From positions 21,558-85,557 of the forward strand of contig CACMZO010000002.1 in NCBI GenBank assembly GCA_902618195.1: a DNA stretch of 64,000 bases. Direction: 5' to 3'. The stretch is from an uncultured SAR116 cluster alpha proteobacterium. GTDB lineage: Bacteria; Pseudomonadota; Alphaproteobacteria; Puniceispirillales; Marisalimonadaceae. Below, piece after piece: positions 57,892-64,000 of the stretch. Position 1 is the first letter of the stretch; each line of letters starts with the position of its first letter. The position numbers and the translations under genes were made by a program. A model generated the notes under the pieces. It ran no database searches, was not told where the DNA came from, and saw only the letters and a list, made by a program, of their open reading frames with translations.

Positions 57892-59362
57892 TTAAGATTA
57901 TATTCTCAACCACTTTCGCTGACGATAATACTCCTGGTATGCCTGCTCCAGGATGAGCTCCCGATGAAGCAAAATATAAATTATCAATATGTCGATCTTT
58001 ATTATGGTATCTAAACCAAGCTGATTGCAAGAATATAGGAGCAATTGAAAAACCAGCGCCATGCATTGACCTGTATTGATTTTTAAATTCATTAGGTGTC
58101 ATATAAAAATCATTGCAAATGCTTTGCTTTAATTTGGGTAATATAGTTTTATCTAAACTTTCAATTATTCTTTCTCTCAACTTATCACCTTCAACCTTCC
58201 AATCAACTTTACCTTGTAAATTTGGGACTGGACACAAAACATAAAAACTATCGCACCCTTTAGGAGCAAAACTTTTATCTGTAGCTGTAGGTCTATGAAT
58301 ATAAAGAGAAAAATCTTTGGCAAGAATTTTTTTATCAAATATATCTTTTAACAAACCCTCAAATCTTTTGCCCATCCATATAGTGTGATGTGCAACTTTT
58401 GGATAATTTTTAGTCGTTCCAAAAAAAAGAACAAACATTCCCATAGAATACTTTGTAAAAAATTCAGGTAAAAATTTTTTTCTTTTCTTTGTTTTTAAAA
58501 TTTCTTTATAAAAGGTCGGAGGATCACCATTAAAAATTAATTTATCACATTTATAAAGATTATTATTATTATCCGATATAGAAACAACCTTTCCGCTTTC
58601 TATATTAACTTTTTTTATATCTATATTTAATTTTATTTCAATTTTTTGCCTTAACATTAATTTTTTTAATTCTGTTATAATTTTTCCTGTTCCACCCATA
58701 CAAAAATATACTCCCCAATTTCTTTCTAGATAGTGAATTAACGCATAAATAGAAGTTGTATTAAAAGGATTCCCTCCAACAAGCAAAGGGTGGATAGAAA
58801 ATGCTGAACGTATTTTTGCATTTTTCAGGTATCTTCCAACTAATTGCGAAACCGTTAAATGAGCTTTTAATTTTATTAATGCTGGTATTTGTTTGCACAT
58901 GAACCAAAAGGAATTAAATGGTTTATCTGATAATTGAGTAAACCCAATGTCAAATATATTTTTTGATATATTTAATAACTTTTCATAACCTTCCGCATCA
59001 TCTCTTGAAAATTTTTTAATTTCACGTTTCGTATCTTCAACAGTTCTACAATAATCAAAAGATGATTTGTCATGAAAATAAAATCTGTACCATGGATCTA
59101 AAGGGACAAATTTTAGATATTTTTCTCTTTTTTCTCCAAATAAACTAAACAACTCGTCAAACATAAATGGAGCAGTGATAACGGTAGGACCAGCATCATG
59201 CTTAAATCCTCTTAAATTAAAAACTTGAGCTCTACCACCAATTTCTGGTAATCTATCAACCAAAGTAACATTATGTCCTAAAGCTCTTAGTCTGAGAGCG
59301 CTTGCGATACCACCAAAACCTGATCCGACAACAATTGAATTTATTTTCTTTTGCTTTCTCAT
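57884..59362 (-). CDS. crtI: Phytoene desaturase CrtI
   Basis: 492 aa. IVVGSGFGGIASALRLRALG is the FAD loop, DRLPEIGGRAQVFNLRGFKHDAGPTVI (about residues 36-62) the substrate entry, and the C-terminal FASSGAHPGAGIPGVLSSAK is the CrtI signature. Carries out the four desaturations to lycopene. Its ATG lies 23 bases after the T-run of the proteorhodopsin terminator; there is no Shine-Dalgarno in that gap. First gene of crtI-crtB-crtY-blh. Confidence 0.96.
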   Translation of the reverse strand: MRKQKKINSIVVGSGFGGIASALRLRALGHNVTLVDRLPEIGGRAQVFNLRGFKHDAGPTVITAPFMFDELFSLFGEKREKYLKFVPLDPWYRFYFHDKSSFDYCRTVEDTKREIKKFSRDDAEGYEKLLNISKNIFDIGFTQLSDKPFNSFWFMCKQIPALIKLKAHLTVSQLVGRYLKNAKIRSAFSIHPLLVGGNPFNTTSIYALIHYLERNWGVYFCMGGTGKIITELKKLMLRQKIEIKLNIDIKKVNIESGKVVSISDNNNNLYKCDKLIFNGDPPTFYKEILKTKKRKKFLPEFFTKYSMGMFVLFFGTTKNYPKVAHHTIWMGKRFEGLLKDIFDKKILAKDFSLYIHRPTATDKSFAPKGCDSFYVLCPVPNLQGKVDWKVEGDKLRERIIESLDKTILPKLKQSICNDFYMTPNEFKNQYRSMHGAGFSIAPIFLQSAWFRYHNKDRHIDNLYFASSGAHPGAGIPGVLSSAKVVENIILNE

Positions 59363-59385
59363 ATATAAATATTTTAATTTAGATT

Positions 59386-59416
59386 AAAAAAAAAGCCAGC
59401 CCAAATGGACTGGCCT
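59386..59416 (-). terminator. Intrinsic terminator after proteorhodopsin
   Basis: On the minus strand an 8-bp stem, GCCAGTCC / GGGCTGGC with one G-U pair, surrounds an ATTT loop and is followed by nine T (59394-59386). The stem extends by a G-U and then A-U pairs. It starts 22 bases after the stop codon and lies before crtI. By far the clearest Rho-independent terminator I found in the window. Confidence 0.92.
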
Positions 59417-59436
59417 TTATCAAAATTATGTTAGGT

Positions 59437-60198
59437 TTAAGCTTTTGCAGTAGAGTCCGCAGCTGCCCAAATTGCTAAACAAAATCCTATTTTATTTAAT
59501 ACGTCAGCAATATTATAAATCATATTTAGACTGTTAGCATCAGCGCCTCCAGCCATATAACCTACAAAATAGCCTATTGGATAAATAGCCCATCCAATTG
59601 TAACAATCCATCTCATTGTGGCAAATCCAGATTGAACTGCTTCAGGTGCATCTGATGCACTTACTTTACCAGCTTCACCGGCAAAAATTTCATAAAGAAT
59701 GTATATCCAACCAGCCATTCCGATTACGAAACCAAGTGTTGCATTAATGAAACCAGCTTCACCTAAATATCCACCAACAAGCATTATTACGGAACCTATA
59801 AATAGTCTCCAAAACACACCCATTGCAATAGTTGTACAAGCTGCAAGTATAATGTAGAACTCAATCATTTGTAATGGAACAGTAATAATCCAGTCTACAT
59901 ATCTAAATACAGTAGGTGATGCTCCAGTGGAAACCCAAACATCTCTCATGTAAAAATAGTGGACTGCTGCAACCATACATACTAAGCCGCCAACAACTAA
60001 AGAAGTTCTCCATTTCCCTTCAAATCTTAATGATTCAAGGAAAAAGAATGTGGCTGCTGCTACCATAGCAATTGAGATGATCCAAAATGTAATACCTACT
60101 GGATCTGTAGGCTCTAAGTTCCCAGAAGCAAAACTTAAAGTTGGTAGTCCAGCAAACATAATTGCTGGTAATATATATTTTAAAAGTTTGAACGACAT
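59437..60198 (-). CDS. Proteorhodopsin (light-driven proton pump, predicted blue-absorbing)
   Basis: 253 aa with a signal-like N-terminus (YILPAIMFAGLPTLSFA) and seven helices. The proton acceptor is D102, T106 and donor E113 in RYVDWIITVPLQMIEFY, equivalent to D97, T101 and E108; H80 (AAVHYFYMRDVW) matches H75; Schiff-base lysine is K236 in ADVLNKIGF, equal to K231. Gln110 at the position of L/Q105 indicates blue spectral tuning. Pumps H+ outward. Followed by its own terminator, then crtIBY-blh; preceded by a strong SD and a promoter/operator. Confidence 0.97.
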   Translation of the reverse strand: MSFKLLKYILPAIMFAGLPTLSFASGNLEPTDPVGITFWIISIAMVAAATFFFLESLRFEGKWRTSLVVGGLVCMVAAVHYFYMRDVWVSTGASPTVFRYVDWIITVPLQMIEFYIILAACTTIAMGVFWRLFIGSVIMLVGGYLGEAGFINATLGFVIGMAGWIYILYEIFAGEAGKVSASDAPEAVQSGFATMRWIVTIGWAIYPIGYFVGYMAGGADANSLNMIYNIADVLNKIGFCLAIWAAADSTAKA

Positions 60199-60203
60199 TA
60201 AGG

Positions 60204-60211
60204 ACCTCCCC
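60204..60211 (-). promoter_or_regulatory. Very strong Shine-Dalgarno for proteorhodopsin
   Basis: Minus-strand GGGGAGGT sits 5 bases before the ATG at 60198. Almost all other genes here have weak or no such site, so this should give unusually high translation. Confidence 0.9.
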
Positions 60212-60221
60212 TATAAGTTAA

Positions 60222-60251
60222 AATTCGCTCGAATTAGAAAAATATCTAATT
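60222..60251. repeat. Two adjoining inverted repeats in the proteorhodopsin leader
   Basis: AATTCG-CT-CGAATT spans 60222-60235 and AATTAGA-AAAATA-TCTAATT spans 60232-60251; they share four bases, so only one can form at a time. In the mRNA leader the second can form a 7-bp hairpin with a 6-base loop, 20 bases before the SD. Could be an operator or an mRNA-stabilising 5' hairpin. Confidence 0.6.
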
Positions 60252-60261
60252 ATTTCCGATG

Positions 60262-60290
60262 AGAATATGTTTTAAATGATCACGAATCAA
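60262..60290 (-). promoter_or_regulatory. Candidate proteorhodopsin promoter
   Basis: Minus strand: -35 TTGATT (60285-60290), a 17-base spacer, -10 TATTCT (60262-60267), predicting a start near 60255 and a leader of about 57 bases. The match is moderate, but spacing is ideal and position is right. It is embedded in an inverted repeat (see 60268-60301). Confidence 0.55.
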
Positions 60291-60301
60291 CATTTAAAAC
60301 A
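60268..60301. repeat. Perfect 11-bp inverted repeat interleaved with the proteorhodopsin promoter
   Basis: Arms TGTTTTAAATG (60268-60278) and CATTTAAAACA (60291-60301) are exact reverse complements separated by 12 bases, giving 23-base centre-to-centre spacing, about two helical turns. On the minus strand the first arm abuts the -35 and the second fills the gap up to the -10. This is the layout of a dimeric repressor or activator site. No T-run follows, so it is not a terminator. Confidence 0.7.
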
Positions 60302-60454
60302 GTCTAGGTAATGAAAATAATTCAAATATTTGATTATGTTATTGAATTTATTGATAATTTTATTTTCAAAAAAAACTAATTAATTTTCTTGATTTTTAAA
60401 ATTATTCATTTTTTAAAAATAAATAACTACATGTTGTGGTATATGATAATTATT
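60302..60454. other. AT-rich spacer upstream of the proteorhodopsin promoter
   Basis: 153 bases with no ORF or RNA gene seen. It contains a 12-base perfect palindrome TCAAATATTTGA at 60322-60333 and T/A-rich runs. No convincing terminator for the co-directional gene ending at 60455 was found. Confidence 0.4.
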
Positions 60455-61228
60455 TTAATAAATATTGTTACCATTAACTTTTAAATCCAAAATTTTCCAA
60501 GGAACATACTTAGGCAAAAAGCTTTTTTTTGACATTCTGTCGATTAATGAGAGTCTTTTACTTTTATTAGAAATCAAATTTTTTAACCAAATTTCTAAAG
60601 AAGTTTGACCACCAGGATTTTCTAAAAATAATTTATTTAATGCTTGATACTCATTAATAGATGAATGTGTATTTGTATTTGATTTTATATTTTTCAATCT
60701 TAATGGTTCATTTCCATTAAACAAATACCCTCCTCTAGTTGAAATATACCCAAAAATAGGGCCAGAATAGTCATTTTCTTGAATAGTAACTGTATTTTTA
60801 TCTAATTCTACATAGTGATAAGCTATTCCCAAACCCTCTGAAAGGTGCATGATTTGCAATTGATCTTGATTTAACCAAAGTAAATTCAAATCAGACACTG
60901 ATCCTTCGCAAGGCCACTGAGTTGCTGGAATAGAACCGTATGCTGACATTGAAGCAGCATAAACAATCACAGAATTATATAATTTTGCTGGAGTTACACA
61001 TAGATTCTCTTTTACACCAAATTTATTTTTTAATTGATATGGAGATCTATTAGATCCAATAGATATAATTGGGACTCTATCTTTAAGTGATATGTGTATT
61101 CCTTGATAAAATTTTCCATTTTTGAATGTAAACGAAGTTGTAGGTGCTTTATAAGGGTAACTTATTGCTTTTTCAAACCAGTTATATTCTGGGAAATATT
61201 TTTTATCTGCATGAACAAAACATTCCAT
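60455..61228 (-). CDS. Uncharacterised protein with a GGCT-like pattern
   Basis: 257 aa, not recognised with certainty. It has no signal peptide or membrane helix. The middle reads VPIISIGSNRSPYQLKNKF, then AASMSAYGSIPATQWP, then LNLLWLNQDQLQIMHLSEG followed by YHYVELD. The order of a GSN loop, a P/G-rich strand and an EG motif before a tyrosine recalls the gamma-glutamylcyclotransferase fold, but this is inference. It is 5 bases after argC, so they are probably co-transcribed. Confidence 0.7.
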   Translation of the reverse strand: MECFVHADKKYFPEYNWFEKAISYPYKAPTTSFTFKNGKFYQGIHISLKDRVPIISIGSNRSPYQLKNKFGVKENLCVTPAKLYNSVIVYAASMSAYGSIPATQWPCEGSVSDLNLLWLNQDQLQIMHLSEGLGIAYHYVELDKNTVTIQENDYSGPIFGYISTRGGYLFNGNEPLRLKNIKSNTNTHSSINEYQALNKLFLENPGGQTSLEIWLKNLISNKSKRLSLIDRMSKKSFLPKYVPWKILDLKVNGNNIY

Positions 61229-61233
61229 TATAA

Positions 61234-62175
61234 TTACAAACCTAATATTTCATCAAAACCAAATCTTAAATTCATACATTGAATTGCTGCAGCAGAAGCT
61301 CCTTTTCCAAGATTATCAAAATTTGCAGAAATTATTAATTGACCACTATTTGTATTTTTAAAAATATTAATTTCAACATCGTTAGAATTTACAATTAAGT
61401 TTGGTTTATAAAAACCATCAGGCAATTGAATGTCATCATTAGATTTAACTTTAATAAATTGTTGATTTTGATAATAGTCGCTGAAGAAACTTTCAATCTC
61501 AAAAAAAGAGGTTTCTTTTTCAAAATCTTTTTTGGTTAAAAATAAATTTACAATCATACCTTGATAAAAATTTGCGACCGATGGTAAAAAAAATGGATTA
61601 TTTTCTAAATCACAATGAAATTTAATTTCTGGTAGATGTTTATGATTTAAATTTAATCCATAGTAAAAAAAAGGGGAATAATTATTACTCTGATATTCAA
61701 TTAAATTTTTGCCGCCTCCACTAAAACCACTAATTGCTTGAATTAAAAACTGGTGAGAATTAGAAATTAATCCCATCTTTGTCAATGGAAATATAATTAG
61801 ATTTGATCCTGTTGCATAACATCCAGGAACTGCAATTAAATTAGATTTATTTATATTATTTCTGTATTCATCTGACAATTCAGGCAATCCATAACTCCAC
61901 ATTTTAGAAGTTCTGTGTGCTGTGGAAGCATCTATAAAAATAGGACAATCTTCTTCTAATTCTTCTCCTAAAGCAACAGCTTCTCGTGAGGCTGCGTCAG
62001 GTAAACACAAAAATACTAGATCAGCCTTTTTCATCATTTCTTTTTTCTCTAATAAATTCTTTCTTTTATTAGGATCAATTTTAATGACTTTTATATTTGG
62101 ATGTTTTTCTAATCTTTCATAAATTTGAAGTCCTGTAGTTCCTTCTTCACCATCAATAAAAACTTTTTTTATCAT
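61234..62175 (-). CDS. argC: N-acetyl-gamma-glutamyl-phosphate reductase (type 2)
   Basis: 313 aa, the short type 2 ArgC. IDGEEGTTGLQIYERL is the NADP loop, FLCLPDAASREAV follows, and the catalytic cysteine is in AVPGCYATGSNLI. AISGFSGGGKN and the C-terminal KGASAAAIQCMNLRFG are also characteristic. Third step of arginine synthesis. It is divergent from pmbA with 74 bases between. Confidence 0.96.
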   Translation of the reverse strand: MIKKVFIDGEEGTTGLQIYERLEKHPNIKVIKIDPNKRKNLLEKKEMMKKADLVFLCLPDAASREAVALGEELEEDCPIFIDASTAHRTSKMWSYGLPELSDEYRNNINKSNLIAVPGCYATGSNLIIFPLTKMGLISNSHQFLIQAISGFSGGGKNLIEYQSNNYSPFFYYGLNLNHKHLPEIKFHCDLENNPFFLPSVANFYQGMIVNLFLTKKDFEKETSFFEIESFFSDYYQNQQFIKVKSNDDIQLPDGFYKPNLIVNSNDVEINIFKNTNSGQLIISANFDNLGKGASAAAIQCMNLRFGFDEILGL

Positions 62176-62249
62176 ACAAATCCTCTAATTATTGAAAGAA
62201 ATTAAAAAATATTTAAATTACTTATAATCAATTAATTAAAATAACTAAA

Positions 62250-63611
62250 ATGAAAACGTACAAAACAAATGAAATAATCTCTCTATTGCTTGATAAATCG
62301 AAAAAAAATGGTGCTACTGATACTGAAGTTATTATATCAAAAAGCTTTGGAAAATCATTAGAAGTTAGAAAAAATGTAAAAGAAAAAATAGAAGAGTTTG
62401 ACACATTCAATATTGGAATAAGAGTATTTAAAGGCAAAAAGTTTTCTATACTCTCAACAAATAAAATTGATGAAAAATCATTAATAAAATTAGCTGAAAA
62501 AGCTACAGAAATTGCTGAAGTTTCACCTGAAGATAATTTTAGTGGTATTGCCACAAAAAATGATATGGATCAGAATCCTATAAATAAAAAAGTTAAAATT
62601 GTTACAAATGATGGTTTTGAACCCTCAATTGATCAATTAGAGACTAGGGCTATTGAAATAGAAAATCATGCTCTAAATTTTTCTAATAAATTAGTCAGTG
62701 ACGGAGTTCAAGTAGCGTGGACTAAGAGTGAAACATATTATTCTAATAGCAATAATTTTCATGACAAACATCTTAAATCAAACAATTTAAATTCTTTGAC
62801 ACTTATAGCTTCTAAATCAGATAAAATGGTAAGAGATTATGATTATTCTTCAAAGGTATTTTATAACGATATTGAAGAACCAAAATTAATAGCTACGAGA
62901 GTTGCTAAAAAGGTTTTAGATAAAATTGGATCTACTAAAGCACCGACAGGTAAATTCCCAGTAATTTTTGAACCAAGGGTAGCTAAATCAATTCTTAGCC
63001 ATATAATTTCTGGAATTAATGGAACTTCAATTATAAATGGAACAAGTTTTTTGAAAGGAAAACAAAATGAAAGTATCTTCAATAAAAAAATAAGTGTTGT
63101 TGATGACCCACATTTAAGCAAAGGACTAGGATCGAAATTATTTGATGCAGAAGGTTTAGGAACAAAAAAAATGGAGCTTGTTTCTAATGGGATATTAAAA
63201 AATTATTTGCTTAACCTTTCATCAGCAAGACAGTTAGGTTTGAATACTAACTGTAATGCTATAAGAAACTTAACTTCACCTCCAGGCATAGGCGTAAGTA
63301 ATGCCATGGTTATGCCGGGCAATATTGATGAAAAAGATATGATAAAAAATATTTCAAATGGGTTTTATATTACAGAATTACTAGGATCAAGCGTTTCTTT
63401 AATCACTGGTGATTATAGTAGAGGAGCCAGTGGATTTTGGATTAAAAATGGCAAACTATCGAATCCGATATCTGAAGCTACTATTGCAGGAAATTTAAAA
63501 GAAATGTTTTTACAAATGTTACCTGCAAATAACTTAGATTTAAATTCAACAATTTCTGCACCCAGCATATTAATTAATGAAATGACAATTGCAGGGGGAT
63601 CTAATAATTAA
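62250..63611 (+). CDS. pmbA: PmbA/TldE metalloprotease-like subunit
   Basis: 453 aa. It lacks the HExxxH zinc site of TldD, as expected for the TldE partner. Conserved pieces are FNIGIRVFKGKKFS, GKFPVIFEPRVAKSIL, NGILKNYLLNLSSARQLGL and FYITELLGSSVSLITGDYSRGASGFWI. Works as a heterodimer with TldD (50569). It is followed directly by a phosphatase gene, likely the same transcript. Confidence 0.95.
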   Translation: MKTYKTNEIISLLLDKSKKNGATDTEVIISKSFGKSLEVRKNVKEKIEEFDTFNIGIRVFKGKKFSILSTNKIDEKSLIKLAEKATEIAEVSPEDNFSGIATKNDMDQNPINKKVKIVTNDGFEPSIDQLETRAIEIENHALNFSNKLVSDGVQVAWTKSETYYSNSNNFHDKHLKSNNLNSLTLIASKSDKMVRDYDYSSKVFYNDIEEPKLIATRVAKKVLDKIGSTKAPTGKFPVIFEPRVAKSILSHIISGINGTSIINGTSFLKGKQNESIFNKKISVVDDPHLSKGLGSKLFDAEGLGTKKMELVSNGILKNYLLNLSSARQLGLNTNCNAIRNLTSPPGIGVSNAMVMPGNIDEKDMIKNISNGFYITELLGSSVSLITGDYSRGASGFWIKNGKLSNPISEATIAGNLKEMFLQMLPANNLDLNSTISAPSILINEMTIAGGSNN

Positions 63612-64000
63612 TAGTAAACTTAAAATTTTAAGATATTGGTATGAAATGATGATAGTTGATCATGGTTTTTTAAGACTATTATATAATAATTTTCATAGAA
63701 TTGATGATAATATGTACAGATCTAATATGCCGACTCCTCAAAGAATTAAAAAATATAAAAAACTTGGAATAAAAACCATTATCAACCTTCGAGGTGGAAA
63801 AAAAGATGGTGGCTGGTTTCTTGAAAAAAAAGCATGTGAGCAAAATGGAATAGAGCTTGTAAATTTAGTAGCTCGATCACGTGCAGTACCAGATAAAAAT
63901 ATGATTTTTAAAGCTAACGCAGTTTTTAAATCAATAAAATACCCAGCCTTAATTCATTGTAAGTCTGGAGCTGATAGAGCTGGTATAATAGCTTTTCTTT
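63589..64000 (+). CDS. Protein tyrosine/dual-specificity phosphatase-like protein, N-terminal part
   Basis: Cut by the right window edge. The phosphatase signature CKSGADR (C-x5-R) lies in LIHCKSGADRAGIIAF, preceded by MYRSNMPTPQRIKKYKKLGIKTIINLRGG (the typical start). The sequence upstream of the first ATG at 63646 (KLKILRYWYEM) looks family-like, so I place the start at TTG 63589 inside the pmbA end; ATG 63646 or 63649 is the conservative alternative. Such enzymes act on phosphotyrosine or other small phosphates; the substrate is unknown. Confidence 0.78.
   Translation, partial: MQGDLIINSKLKILRYWYEMMIVDHGFLRLLYNNFHRIDDNMYRSNMPTPQRIKKYKKLGIKTIINLRGGKKDGGWFLEKKACEQNGIELVNLVARSRAVPDKNMIFKANAVFKSIKYPALIHCKSGADRAGIIAFL

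Noticed and set aside
60322..60333. TCAAATATTTGA palindrome upstream of the opsin promoter
   Set aside because: Twelve-base AT-rich palindromes are expected by chance in such sequence and this one lies outside the promoter.

Overview
The window is a strongly AT-rich, densely packed stretch of chromosome from a free-living, almost certainly marine alphaproteobacterium with a streamlined genome (SAR11 / HIMB59 / AEGEAN-169 style; I cannot fix the lineage without a tree). The alphaproteobacterial signs are the coxB-coxA-ctaB-coxF-ctaG-coxC-SURF1-thrC-M16 block, the mutY-dciA-dsbA-smc block, rsmB-heparinase-purH, ispH-thrB-rnhA, the split b/b' ATP synthase stalk genes, DUF1491 and an SDHAF4-like gene. 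No rRNA, tRNA, IS element, phage gene or CRISPR array was seen, and there is no gene-free stretch above 300 bases.

Layout. 1-4200 (minus): proline iminopeptidase fragment, CarD/CdnL, 7Fe ferredoxin, S4 protein and Suv3-like helicase. 4280-11578: a catabolic-looking cluster, with an SDR and a ThDP enzyme facing a beta-hydroxyacid dehydrogenase, a CaiB/BaiF CoA-transferase and aconitase B. 11813-17963 (plus): the complete cytochrome c maturation set ccmABCDEFGHI. 17965-23791: yciB, dusA, an enolase-superfamily dehydratase, an oxalate-CoA-ligase-like synthetase, a ketopantoate-reductase-like protein, DUF1491 and a 56-aa SDHAF4-like protein. 23839-33826: rsmB, heparinase-like, purH, mutY, dciA, a DsbA-like protein and smc. 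33834-36204: ATP synthase Fo genes atpI-B-E-F'-F. 36205-42119: a lipoprotein, ispH, thrB, rnhA, a peroxiredoxin, a DsbD/ScsB-like reductase and YqgE/AlgH. 42128-50447 (minus): the aa3 oxidase operon. 50569-55103: tldD, gshA, rsmE and ubiA. 55081-60198 (minus): blh, crtY, crtB, crtI and proteorhodopsin. 60455-64000: an unknown protein with a possible GGCT-like pattern, argC, pmbA and a phosphatase fragment.

How it works together. Heme-c maturation, DsbD-type reductant supply, aa3 oxidase with its assembly factors, and the ATP synthase membrane sector form an energy-conservation core. Proteorhodopsin adds a light-driven proton pump whose chromophore is made by CrtB, CrtI, CrtY and Blh; CrtE is not in the window. 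The pump carries Gln at the spectral tuning position, which predicts blue absorption.

The most interesting non-coding structure is upstream of proteorhodopsin. A -35/-10 promoter is interleaved with a perfect 11-bp inverted repeat, followed by two more inverted repeats and a very strong Shine-Dalgarno. A canonical intrinsic terminator then cuts proteorhodopsin off from the carotenoid genes behind it. Among proteins, the SDR with no catalytic Tyr/Lys beside a ThDP enzyme, and the unknown protein after argC, most deserve follow-up. All assignments come from reading motifs and gene order; no database search was run.
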